This document shows, piece by piece, positions 1-6,385 of a stretch of 31,030 nucleotides of DNA (positions are counted from its first letter, which is position 1; each line of letters opens with the position of its first letter). The position numbers were made by a program, and so were the translations under genes. The stretch is from positions 1-31,030 of the forward strand of contig CAYLHS010000020.1 in NCBI GenBank assembly GCA_964383535.1, given 5' to 3'. The notes beneath the pieces were generated by a model. The model was given only the letters and a program-made list of their open reading frames with translations. It did not search any database and was not told the origin of the DNA. The DNA is from CAYLHS01 sp964383535 (lineage in GTDB: Bacteria > Actinomycetota > Acidimicrobiia > Spongiisociales > UBA4744).

Positions 1-20
1 AGTGTCGTGATCTCGTCCAT
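1..20 (-). CDS. Possible start of a gene running off the left edge (partial)
   Basis: Only the first six codons (MDEITT) are inside the window, so no function can be given. An ATG at 20-18 is preceded on the minus strand by TAACGT (32-27) with a 6-nt gap. This is the same -10-to-start spacing seen at seven other genes here, so a leaderless start is plausible. A second reading (GTG just upstream in another frame) is also open to the edge. The case rests on promoter spacing alone. Confidence 0.3.
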
Positions 21-26
21 GCCCCG

Positions 27-32
27 ACGTTA
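27..32 (-). promoter_or_regulatory. Candidate leaderless -10 (TAACGT)
   Basis: TAACGT on the minus strand ends 6 nt before the ATG at 20. It matches the TANNNT hexamer and spacing repeated at other genes in the window. No convincing -35 is seen. Confidence 0.3.
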
Positions 33-70
33 CCGCCACCCAGTTGGTAGTCCGACCTCGAGGCTGTCGG

Positions 71-652
71 TCATACGCTCAGTTCGACCAGCCAGCTGAC
101 GACCCGGCTGTCCAGTCTGACGAGAACCAGAGCTGCGAGTGCGAGGGCCAAGATGCTCCCTGCGACTCGTAGAACGCGCGTGAGACGGCGCGGGTCCCCA
201 AGAGCAACTCGCGCCAACGCGATCAGGAAGGCAGCGATGAGCACTCCCACCGAGTAGGCAGCGAGCATCGGTACCGATGACACGGCACGTCTTCCTGCTG
301 CCGCGAGGATCCCACCGAGGACCTCACCCACGCACGGCTGCCAGAGCCAGCCGGCGAGCGCGCCTGGGATGAGTGCAACGAGCGCATCAGCTCCCGGCGA
401 GGACCCAGGCAGGAGCCACCAGGTGGCCACCCCGATGGTGAGGACAGCGAGCACGATCGCCGTTGCCCTCCCGCCGGATACCAGCCCAGCCGCTCGGATC
501 CACATCGTCACGAGGGCACCGATCGTCGCAACGGTGACTGCGACAACTGGGCGTTTGCGGGAAGCGAGCGCCACCGCCGCGATCGGCACGATGAGCGTCA
601 GCGAGCACGGAAGCACCGAGCTGCGTAGACCTTCGACGAATGCTGGTATCAC
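71..652 (-). CDS. CcdA/DsbD-like thiol-disulfide transporter membrane protein
   Basis: A small, very hydrophobic protein of 193 residues with about six predicted membrane segments. Two Pro-Cys motifs are visible: LPCS around Cys16 in the first helix and QPCVGEVLGG around Cys107 in the fourth. Paired half-membrane Pro-Cys motifs are the hallmark of the CcdA/DsbD family, which carries electrons from cytoplasmic thioredoxin to periplasmic thiol proteins. The GTG start overlaps the stop of the upstream redoxin gene by GTGA (652-649), so the two are translationally coupled. The longer open frame upstream is the redoxin gene read in another frame. It probably keeps the neighbouring redoxin reduced, for cytochrome c maturation or oxidative repair. 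Family assignment is good; the substrate is inferred. Confidence 0.75.
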   Translation of the reverse strand: MIPAFVEGLRSSVLPCSLTLIVPIAAVALASRKRPVVAVTVATIGALVTMWIRAAGLVSGGRATAIVLAVLTIGVATWWLLPGSSPGADALVALIPGALAGWLWQPCVGEVLGGILAAAGRRAVSSVPMLAAYSVGVLIAAFLIALARVALGDPRRLTRVLRVAGSILALALAALVLVRLDSRVVSWLVELSV

Positions 653-1251
653 GCCGTTGAGAGCAGCGCAGCGACCGTCTGTTCCAGTTCGTCGTAGGCG
701 CCTTCTCCGATATGGTCGAATCGGATGCGGCCATGCTGGTCGATCACGTAGGTTCTGGGCCAGTACGCGGTTCCACCCGTTTGCCACGCCCAGAAGCTCT
801 TGTGGTTGGTGTCGAGGGCGATGGGCCATGTGACACCCAGGCGGTCCGCGGCCTCTTGGATCGCCACAGGGTCCTTCTCGTAGTCGAACTCGGGTGAGTG
901 CACCCCGATGATCTCGAGCCCTTGGCTCTTGTACTTGGCGTAGATGTCTTCGAGGTATGGCAGTGTCGCCTTGCAGTTGCTGCACCCGAACGTCCAGAAC
1001 TCCACGATGACGACTCTCCCTCTGAGCTCTGCAAGGTCGCTGACATCGGACTGCAGCCACCCGTCGATGCCCACGAGTTCAGGAGCGTCGCGCAGGATCG
1101 GTGGCAACGTGGTGGAGGTGGTTATTGGAGTCGTGATCGTCGTGGCCGCAGCCACCTCAGGCTCGGACCCCTTGTCGGCCAGAGCCACAGCAGCGATTGC
1201 GACTCCAATGGCGATCAGTACTGCAACGGCAGCGATACGCGCACCACTCAT
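649..1251 (-). CDS. Exported TlpA/DipZ-like thiol-disulfide redoxin
   Basis: A 200-residue protein with an N-terminal hydrophobic helix (about residues 5-25), a Thr-rich linker (about 36-50) and a redoxin (thioredoxin-fold) domain. The active site reads EFWTFGCSNCKATLPYL, with the redox cysteines at Cys90 and Cys93; the form is closer to the WTxxCxNC of mycobacterial DipZ C-terminal domains than to classical WCxxC TlpA. The ATG at 1251 is chosen over an upstream in-frame start because a perfect AGGAGG lies just ahead of it. It is probably anchored outside the membrane and reduced by the CcdA-like protein encoded next. DipZ fuses these two activities in one chain, whereas here they are two overlapping genes. 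Confidence 0.82.
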   Translation of the reverse strand: MSGARIAAVAVLIAIGVAIAAVALADKGSEPEVAAATTITTPITTSTTLPPILRDAPELVGIDGWLQSDVSDLAELRGRVVIVEFWTFGCSNCKATLPYLEDIYAKYKSQGLEIIGVHSPEFDYEKDPVAIQEAADRLGVTWPIALDTNHKSFWAWQTGGTAYWPRTYVIDQHGRIRFDHIGEGAYDELEQTVAALLSTA

Positions 1252-1353
1252 GTGCCTCCTTTCGCCCCTCCATGCTGTCACATGAGCCGAAGTCTGTCTC
1301 CACAACAATCCCGAAACTCAGCCCGCTTCATGAGGGGGTTTCGGTCGGTCTCC

Positions 1354-1359
1354 TAGGCT
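1354..1359 (+). promoter_or_regulatory. Candidate leaderless -10 (TAGGCT)
   Basis: TAGGCT ends 6 nt before the GTG at 1366, and there is no Shine-Dalgarno sequence in between. Transcription would start at or next to the start codon. The -35 is poor. Confidence 0.45.
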
Positions 1360-1365
1360 GTCCCT

Positions 1366-1710
1366 GTGAGACGAGGTAGCTACTTCGGGACGACTGTCGG
1401 CAGCACGTGGTGGCATCGGTACAAGGAGCCGCCGTTCTTCGCAAGAGGGAACGGTGAGTTCTGGCTCGACGACGACGGGATCGGTTTCGTCAAGACCCTC
1501 ACCAAGCACCCCATCACCATTGCCTGGGGCGAGATCACTGGTGTATCGCTTGGAAGAGGGCACGCCGGCCAGTGGGGAGCCGGTCGTCCTGTACTCAAGG
1601 TGCGGTTCAACCGCGATGCCCGAGATCTCGAGGCGGGGTTCCTTCTCTCCTCCGATTGGCCGCAGATGGAGGCTCTCGCATCGGACCTTCAGCGCCGGGC
1701 CGGGGGCTGA
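1366..1710 (+). CDS. Small conserved-type hypothetical protein
   Basis: A 114-residue protein I do not recognise. It has aromatic and charged N-terminal stretches (GSTWWHRYKEPPFF), alternating beta-type segments and a Trp-rich middle (FWLDDDGIGF, ITIAWGEITGVSLG). It ends in a helix (WPQMEALASDLQRR). A short all-beta protein ending in a helix recalls bacterial PH-like domains, but this is only a resemblance. Codon use is strongly GC3-biased, so it is real coding sequence. The GTG start has TAGGCT six nucleotides upstream and no ribosome binding site, suggesting a leaderless mRNA. The thioesterase gene starts 2 nt after the stop, so the two form an operon. Confidence 0.7.
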   Translation: MRRGSYFGTTVGSTWWHRYKEPPFFARGNGEFWLDDDGIGFVKTLTKHPITIAWGEITGVSLGRGHAGQWGAGRPVLKVRFNRDARDLEAGFLLSSDWPQMEALASDLQRRAGG

Positions 1711-1712
1711 TC

Positions 1713-2135
1713 GTGGCATCCGTACCTGACGACATGTTGCTGTTCGCCCAGCGGATCTTCGAGCGTCAGCCTTTCACTCGATACGTCGGTGCTCGCCTCG
1801 CGGGGATCAAGAACAACGAGGTCACCGTTGAGTTGGACATCCGCTCCGACCTCCTCCAACAGCACGGGTTCGTTCACGGAGGTGTGCTGAGCTACCTGGC
1901 AGACAACGCCCTGACGTTTGCAGGTGGTGTTGCGCTCGGCGGAGATGCCTTGACCTCCGAGTTCAAGATCAACTACTTGCGCCCTGCGAAGGGCGTGCGT
2001 CTGGCCGCCCGAGCGTGGCCGATCTCGACCACCCGGCGCCAGTCCGTGTGCGCCTGCGAGGTCACCTGCACCAATGAGGAAGGCACCGCCACGCTGGTCG
2101 CAGCGGCGCAGGGCACGATCGTGGCAGCTTCGTAA
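1713..2135 (+). CDS. PaaI-type hotdog-fold thioesterase
   Basis: A 140-residue single hotdog domain. The diagnostic stretch is QHGFVHGGVLSYLADNAL (about residues 50-67), in which the HGG loop and the following Asp-containing helix are typical of PaaI/YbgC-like acyl-CoA thioesterases. It is followed by SEFKINYLRPA, the second conserved strand. Such enzymes hydrolyse acyl- or aryl-CoA thioesters, often to recover CoA from stalled degradation intermediates; the exact substrate cannot be read from sequence. The GTG at 1713, 2 nt after the upstream stop, is preferred; an ATG at 1734 is the alternative. The gene ends 3 nt from the convergent ATC-hydrolase-like gene. Confidence 0.85.
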   Translation: MASVPDDMLLFAQRIFERQPFTRYVGARLAGIKNNEVTVELDIRSDLLQQHGFVHGGVLSYLADNALTFAGGVALGGDALTSEFKINYLRPAKGVRLAARAWPISTTRRQSVCACEVTCTNEEGTATLVAAAQGTIVAAS

Positions 2136-2138
2136 CCT

Positions 2139-2855
2139 CTAGTGGGTGGCGAGCCCTTCGGGAGCGGTGCCTTTTCGGAAGAACATGAACCTGCACGGCT
2201 CACCGTCCTTCGCCAAGGTCACCGGGCGCCGGAAGTCCATGTTTGTCAGGTCTCCGATCGCCTGGTATCCGACGATGTCGTGATCACATCCCATCTTGGC
2301 CAGCTCAGGGATGGTGAGGCGGGAGATTTCACAGTTGAGGCAGCTGTGCACCACCATGATGCGAGCGTCACCCTCTTCGATCATCTCGTTTGGGTAGTTC
2401 GGATCGTTCTCGAACATCGCCTTGTGGTAGGCCCAGAACGCCTCGAACGGGTCCTCGAACTCGGCGAGTAGTTCGGCCTGGTAGAAGTCCGCCATCATGA
2501 AGAGCGACGCCTTCTGGATCGCTTGTCTGGCGAAGTCGTATGCCCTCTCCGCACCTTCGATCTTCTCGAGTGCCCGATAGATGATCACCAAGAGAAGCCA
2601 CTCGGCTTCGGCCATCCTGCCGAACCGATCTCCGGTGATTCCGAGTCCTTCCCCATTCCTCCGATAGGCCGGAACGAGGCGAAATGGCAGCGCGGCCCAG
2701 AACATGAGGGAGCGTCGCCACCCCAGCTCCGCCCACAACATGCCCATGAACACGATGGAGACCCGCAGCTTCGAGCTGAGCTTCCACGGCACAAACGGGA
2801 AGTGGCGGCCGTAGTACGGGAGCTTCTCCACGTCTGAAAGGGGTCGTTTGGTCAT
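2139..2855 (-). CDS. L-2-amino-thiazoline-4-carboxylate hydrolase (ATC hydrolase) family protein
   Basis: A 238-residue protein with no membrane helix. The C-terminal half has the cysteine pattern of the ATC hydrolase family (Pfam ATC_hydrolase): SCLNCEI (Cys172, Cys175), MGCDHD (Cys190) and a closing GEPCRFMFFRK (Cys221). The founding member opens the thiazoline ring of ATC to S-carbamoyl-cysteine in Pseudomonas cysteine production, but most relatives are uncharacterised, so the substrate is open. It is the third gene of a TetR-led operon and starts 3 nt after a truncated flavin monooxygenase gene. The twin TetR operator upstream suggests that it is induced by a small molecule. Confidence 0.7.
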   Translation of the reverse strand: MTKRPLSDVEKLPYYGRHFPFVPWKLSSKLRVSIVFMGMLWAELGWRRSLMFWAALPFRLVPAYRRNGEGLGITGDRFGRMAEAEWLLLVIIYRALEKIEGAERAYDFARQAIQKASLFMMADFYQAELLAEFEDPFEAFWAYHKAMFENDPNYPNEMIEEGDARIMVVHSCLNCEISRLTIPELAKMGCDHDIVGYQAIGDLTNMDFRRPVTLAKDGEPCRFMFFRKGTAPEGLATH

Positions 2856-2858
2856 GAT

Positions 2859-3101
2859 TCAGTCCTTTCGTGTGCCGGCGAGGCCGAGACCATTGAGGAC
2901 TCTTCCACCAAGGGGCAGCAGGCCAAGCATGTAGCCCGCTTCGCCGTGCTCGTCGCCGCGCTCGATGAGGAACCCAGCGTCTCCGCGCTGCCGGAGGAGC
3001 GCGCCAAGCGTCGCACCGGCGATGCCCGCCCCGATGATCAGCACTCTCAGACGGGCACCGGCGAGCGCCTCTCGCGCCGCCTCCGCCGTGAGCTGCGTCA
3101 T
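2859..3101 (-). pseudogene. Truncated FAD-dependent monooxygenase (N-terminal fragment)
   Basis: An 80-residue open frame that holds only the FAD-binding N terminus of a UbiH/PHBH-type monooxygenase. VLIIGAGIAGATLGALLRQRG (residues about 20-40) is the GxGxxG dinucleotide-binding motif, and GYMLGLLPLGGRVLNGLGL (about 56-74) matches the segment that follows it in full-length enzymes. The frame then stops after six more residues, whereas the family runs to about 380-420. The remaining two thirds, including the GD motif and the substrate domain, are absent, and the next gene starts 3 nt later. The start still overlaps the tetR stop by ATGA. An internal deletion that preserved the operon is the simplest reading; a retained short protein is less likely. 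Confidence 0.7.
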
Positions 3102-3745
3102 TTCGCCTCTCCGCTGGTGGGAGCCACGAGACCCCTGACCATCTCGAGTGCCTTGGTGTCGAGGTCGAGCGCCTCCTGTGGTTCGAGTTCCTCCCAGTGA
3201 TCACCGAACCAGCGATCGATCTGGCGAACGGCGGCAAAGGCTGCCGATTGAAGAAGCGAACGTGGTACGTCGTCTCGTACGGCTCCCACGGCCTGCCCCG
3301 CTGCAATGAGGTACTCGAGTCCTTCGTGCAACCGCCCGATTGGTTCGGCGAGAGCACCTGAGGTCTCAGCACCCTCGTGAACGTTGCGGGCAAGAGCGGC
3401 AAGACGTTCGTTCGCCATGAGTATCGACGTCACCCTCGCGAACAGCTCCCCCACCTGTTCCCAGAACTCATCCGCGTCAGCCGGTTGCGTGAACGCGAAG
3501 TCCACGTCCTTCACAAGTCGGCCGGCGGCACGCTCGATGACGGCCCCATACAGGTCGGCCTTGTCGGAGATGTAGTAGTAGGCCTGGCCCTTGCTCATGC
3601 CGGCACTTGCAAGGATGCGATTCAGAGAGGCACTCTGGTAGCCGTGCTCAGCGAACTCGGTCTCCGCCGGGTCGAGGAGTTGTGCCCTCCTCTCTGGAGT
3701 GAGCGTCATCAGTCGCGCTCTCGGTGTGTCCCTTGTGAGTTCCAT
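3098..3745 (-). CDS. TetR-family transcriptional regulator
   Basis: A 215-residue regulator. The N-terminal helix-turn-helix lies at about residues 38-58 (SASLNRILASAGMSKGQAYY), followed by the usual YISDKADLYGAVI segment and a divergent, helical ligand-binding domain. Two ATG codons lie close together (3751 and 3745); the second is chosen because AGG lies 6 nt before it, while for the first it is directly adjacent. It probably represses its own operon by binding the two palindromes directly upstream. The ligand is unknown; the downstream genes suggest an organic, possibly sulfur- or nitrogen-containing compound. Confidence 0.88.
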   Translation of the reverse strand: MELTRDTPRARLMTLTPERRAQLLDPAETEFAEHGYQSASLNRILASAGMSKGQAYYYISDKADLYGAVIERAAGRLVKDVDFAFTQPADADEFWEQVGELFARVTSILMANERLAALARNVHEGAETSGALAEPIGRLHEGLEYLIAAGQAVGAVRDDVPRSLLQSAAFAAVRQIDRWFGDHWEELEPQEALDLDTKALEMVRGLVAPTSGEAK

Positions 3746-3754
3746 CTGCATCCT

Positions 3755-3793
3755 TAGACCGGTGGTCTATCGCAATGTTAGACCACCGGTCTA
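3755..3793. promoter_or_regulatory. Twin TetR operator: two 15-bp palindromic sites in inverted orientation
   Basis: TAGACCGGTGGTCTA (3755-3769) and its exact reverse complement TAGACCACCGGTCTA (3779-3793) flank a 9-bp spacer. Each arm is itself a palindrome of the form AGACC-N3-GGTCT, typical of a TetR half-site pair. The centres are 24 bp apart, so two dimers could bind on nearly the same DNA face. The block lies 10 bp upstream of the tetR start, where it would cover the promoter. Confidence 0.85.
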
Positions 3794-3861
3794 CCGGGTC
3801 AAGTCGACGAGATCTCCGGAACCAATCGCCTCCCCTGTGCGTTCGTGGTGTGACGAGTCAC

Positions 3862-3960
3862 ATGGACGAGCAATTGACGACCACCGCCGGAACGAGACGC
3901 ACCGGCCGAGTGGTCCGGCCCGACTTCGACGCGTTCTACCGCTCCTCGTGGGATGAGATC
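3862..3960 (+). pseudogene. Possible N-terminal remnant of an ECF sigma factor
   Basis: An ATG at 3862, divergent from tetR, opens a frame whose first 33 residues contain RPDFDAFYRSSWDEI. This resembles the region-2 start of extracytoplasmic-function sigma factors (DFDAFYRxxW...), usually followed by a DNA-melting region that is missing here. Beyond about 3960 the frame continues into sequence antisense to the HAD gene with no sigma-like residues, so only a fragment could remain. A TGTGAC/GTCACA palindrome overlaps the start. The match is short and made by eye; a chance resemblance is possible. The rest of 3794-4047 holds only a hairpin (3996-4022). Confidence 0.3.
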
Positions 3961-3995
3961 CCCAGCCGAACTCAACGCCTCCGGCTGAAGCGTCA

Positions 3996-4022
3996 GGTGG
4001 GCAGGCGTAGAGCCTGCTCACC
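3996..4022. terminator. Hairpin after the HAD gene, possible terminator
   Basis: Eleven-base arms (GGTGGGCAGGC and GCCTGCTCACC) around the loop GTAGA, with one G-T wobble, 26 bp beyond the HAD stop. No T-run follows on either strand, so intrinsic termination is doubtful; it may act with Rho or only protect the 3' end. Confidence 0.35.
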
Positions 4023-4047
4023 ACACAATCCCTCGAAGTTCACCGAG

Positions 4048-4767
4048 CTAGCCTCGGAGCTGCCTTGGAAGCTCGCTCAAGGACCGAATCTCGACGTCCG
4101 GAGTCGGCGCACCTGCTGGTCGAGCATTGCCGTCACGGTTCAGCCACACCGATGCGAGGCCGGCTCCGTTGGCCCCGGCAACATCCGACGCGAGACTGTC
4201 GCCGATGTGCCAGACGGAGCGGCCATCGACTCCCAGCGCCTGGATCGCCATCTCAAACGGGAGAGTGTCAGGCTTCGCACTGCCCAACTCCCCCGAGATG
4301 ATGACTGCATCGAACGCCCCTTCGATTCCAACGGCCCGCAGCTTCTCACGCTGCGTGTCGGAGGCACCGTTGGTGATCAGAGCTATGGGAACGCTCGCGA
4401 CAGCGACGTCCGCCAGCAGGTCTCGAGCGTCGTCATACAATCGCACCGACTCCCGCATCGCTGCCAGATGGGTCGACGCTGCGAGGACGGCAAGTCGTTG
4501 GTCGTTCGCATGACACGCCTCGAGCGTTTCGCTCCACACCTCGAGTGTCAGGTCGGCGCCGGTCAATCGACCCAGGGCCCAGTCCAACTCGCGTAGCGGC
4601 CACAGACGCTCCCAGACGAGAGCATTCGCCAGCCGCAGCTTCGCTTTCGACAGTGAGTCGGATGTAGCCGCAACCACGCCGCACGCCGCGTCGATGGCGC
4701 CGCCCAGTCCGCTCAGATCAAGCAGCGTGTCATCGAGATCGATCGTGAGGGCCTCGAGAGTCGACAT
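4048..4767 (-). CDS. HAD-superfamily hydrolase
   Basis: A 239-residue HAD hydrolase with motif I at the N terminus (IDLDDTLLD, nucleophile Asp10 and acid/base Asp12). Motif II is in ALITNGAS, motif III in LGSAKPD (Lys) and motif IV in HIGDSLASDVAGA. A helical cap domain lies between motifs I and II, as in the phosphoglycolate phosphatase/haloacid dehalogenase-like subfamily. It most likely removes phosphate from a small metabolite in the cytoplasm; the substrate cannot be told. ATG 4767 is used; a GTG at 4776 that overlaps the upstream stop as GTGA is an alternative adding three residues. It is the last gene of an operon after ydeI-like and ridA-like genes. Confidence 0.85.
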   Translation of the reverse strand: MSTLEALTIDLDDTLLDLSGLGGAIDAACGVVAATSDSLSKAKLRLANALVWERLWPLRELDWALGRLTGADLTLEVWSETLEACHANDQRLAVLAASTHLAAMRESVRLYDDARDLLADVAVASVPIALITNGASDTQREKLRAVGIEGAFDAVIISGELGSAKPDTLPFEMAIQALGVDGRSVWHIGDSLASDVAGANGAGLASVWLNRDGNARPAGAPTPDVEIRSLSELPRQLRG

Positions 4768-4772
4768 TGTTC

Positions 4773-5156
4773 TCACGAGTCGGCTCGCTCAACCCATGCG
4801 TCTACCTCAACCAGCTGGCCGGAATGTCCCAACTCGGCCACACCGAGCAGTGTCGCCGGAGGCACCTCGCCCCCGAACCACTCGGCGACCGCCTCCCAGG
4901 CCTCCAGAAGGAGCGCGTGATCACCGGCCACATACACCCGTACGTGGTGCACATCCGTCCTGGTGAAGCCATGAATGGAAACCAGCAGCTCGAGGTTGTC
5001 GAGACACTGTCGGGCCTGCGTACGGACCCCTGCGGCCACCCTTCCCTCTGCGTTCAGCGGTACCTGGCCCGCCACATACAGACGATCGCCCACGACATCG
5101 GCGTACCGGTATCGGTCGGTGAGTGGCAGCCCTGCCCGTTTCTCGTGCTCATTCAT
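4773..5156 (-). CDS. RidA/YjgF-family protein lacking the canonical arginine
   Basis: A 127-residue YjgF/YER057c/UK114 protein. DRLYVAGQVPL and GVRTQARQCLDNLELLV match the conserved strand and helix. True RidA enamine/imine deaminases carry an Arg in the PAR(S/T) motif, the residue that binds the substrate carboxylate. Here the aligned stretch reads PPATLLGV, with Thr102 in its place, and the final VEIEA motif is VEVDA. It therefore belongs to a non-canonical Rid subgroup and probably lacks imine deaminase activity on amino-acid-derived imines. It overlaps the upstream gene by ATGA (5156-5153) and the HAD gene downstream, so the three are coupled. Confidence 0.82.
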   Translation of the reverse strand: MNEHEKRAGLPLTDRYRYADVVGDRLYVAGQVPLNAEGRVAAGVRTQARQCLDNLELLVSIHGFTRTDVHHVRVYVAGDHALLLEAWEAVAEWFGGEVPPATLLGVAELGHSGQLVEVDAWVERADS

Positions 5157-5722
5157 GTTGGTCGCTCACCTGCGAGCAGCATCTCCAGCGCCCTGACCGC
5201 CCTGCGTTGCCTGGTTTCCGCTCGCTTGGCCGACGCAACCCACATCACGAACCGCCTTCTGTGCGAAGGGGGCGAGGATTCGAATGCGCGGCGTGCTGCG
5301 CGGTTCGCTTCGAGCGCCTGTTCCAGTTCTGCCGGCATGCTCCACGCTCGCTCGGCATCGGGAACCAGGTTCCACGATCCGTCGGCCTTTGCTGCTTCGA
5401 TCACCGCACGCCCCGGCTCCGTCATCCTCTCTTCCCCCATGAGTCGATCCACTCGTTGCTTGTTGGACGAAGACCACGTGCTTCCGGGACGCCGAGGGGT
5501 GAAACGCCGAGCGTACCGTGTCTCGTCGACGCTGTGGATCAGGCCGTCGATCCAGCCGAAACACAACGCCTCATCGACCGATGAGGCGTACGAAATGCCT
5601 CCTCGTCCACCTTTGTGATACACCAGCCACACCCCCGACTCGCTGTCGTGATGCTCCGCCAGCCACGCGCGCCATTCCTCTGGATCCCCTACCTCGAGTT
5701 CCGTGTCCTTCGCCTGTGCCAC
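5153..5722 (-). CDS. YdeI/OmpD-associated (bacteriocin-protection-like) family protein
   Basis: A 189-residue protein of the YdeI/OmdA family. The N-terminal part carries EWRAWLAEHHDSESGVWLVYHK, then DEALCFGWIDGLI and FTPRRPGSTWSSSNKQRV (about residues 73-90), the most conserved stretch. The C-terminal part (about 120-189) is the helical OmdA domain. Relatives have been called bacteriocin-protection proteins, but their biochemical role is unknown. The start is GTG 5722 with a purine-rich GAGAG directly before it; spacing is poor and an alternative start is not obvious. It is the first gene of a three-gene operon. Confidence 0.8.
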   Translation of the reverse strand: MAQAKDTELEVGDPEEWRAWLAEHHDSESGVWLVYHKGGRGGISYASSVDEALCFGWIDGLIHSVDETRYARRFTPRRPGSTWSSSNKQRVDRLMGEERMTEPGRAVIEAAKADGSWNLVPDAERAWSMPAELEQALEANRAARRAFESSPPSHRRRFVMWVASAKRAETRQRRAVRALEMLLAGERPT

Positions 5723-5740
5723 CTCTCGATCCTGCCATGA

Positions 5741-5766
5741 ACGTCGCCGTAGTGGCGACGTAGACT
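5741..5766 (+). promoter_or_regulatory. Palindrome overlapping a candidate promoter of the DJ-1 gene
   Basis: ACGTCGCC (5741-5748) and GGCGACGT (5754-5761) form a perfect 8-bp inverted repeat around GTAGT. Its right end overlaps TAGACT (5761-5766), a plausible -10 about 36 nt ahead of the ATG at 5803. It lies between divergent genes, so it could be an operator for either. There is no T-run, so it is not a terminator. Confidence 0.45.
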
Positions 5767-5802
5767 CGGAAACTGAAGACAGCTTTCCCGAAGGAGGTAC
5801 CC

Positions 5803-6381
5803 ATGGGAAAGAAGATCCTGATGCTCGTCGGCGACTTCGTTGAGGACTACGAGGTCATGGTTCCCTTCCAGGCATTGCTCGCGGTCGGCCACCATGTCGA
5901 CGCCGTCTGCCCCGACAAGGCTGCGGGCGATTCGGTACGCACCGCGATACACGATTTCGAGGGTGACCAGACCTACAGCGAGAAGCCCGGCCACAACTTC
6001 GCGCTCAACGCGACATTCGACGACGTCGATGCCAAGGACTACGACGCCCTCGTGATCCCGGGCGGGCGTGCCCCCGAGTACATTCGCCTCAACGCGAAGG
6101 TGCTCGACATCGTACGTCACTTCGATGTGGCCCGGAAGCCGATCGCGGCGATCTGCCACGGACCGCAAGTGCTCGCGGCAGCCGGCGTTCTCGGAGGAAG
6201 GGAGTGCGCCGCCTACCCCGCGGTCGGTCCGACCGTCACGGGTGCCGGCGGCACCTACATGGACATCCCGGTCGATAGCGCCCACGTCGAGGGAAACCTG
6301 GTGAGTGCTCCTGCATGGCCGGCGCATCCCGAGTGGATTGCCAAGTTCCTCGATCTCCTCGGTACGAAGATCGAACACTGA
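5803..6381 (+). CDS. DJ-1/PfpI-family protein
   Basis: A 192-residue single-domain DJ-1/PfpI protein. The nucleophile elbow is AAICHGPQVL, with Cys118 followed by His119; the conserved acidic residue near the N terminus is in DFVEDYEV (Glu14). LVIPGGRAPEY is the conserved strand and turn. Members are cysteine proteases of the PfpI type, glyoxalase III-like hydratases or redox-stress proteins; sequence alone does not decide which. A strong AAGGAGG stands 8 nt before the ATG. The gene has its own promoter region with a palindrome and ends 4 nt from the convergent aldo/keto reductase. Confidence 0.9.
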   Translation: MGKKILMLVGDFVEDYEVMVPFQALLAVGHHVDAVCPDKAAGDSVRTAIHDFEGDQTYSEKPGHNFALNATFDDVDAKDYDALVIPGGRAPEYIRLNAKVLDIVRHFDVARKPIAAICHGPQVLAAAGVLGGRECAAYPAVGPTVTGAGGTYMDIPVDSAHVEGNLVSAPAWPAHPEWIAKFLDLLGTKIEH

Positions 6382-6385
6382 GGCT

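Noticed and set aside
3849..3862. CRP/GlxR-type site (TGTGAC-GA-GTCACA)
   Set aside because: The spacer between TGTGA and TCACA is 4 bp, not the 6 bp needed for CRP-type proteins. It stays only as a generic palindrome.
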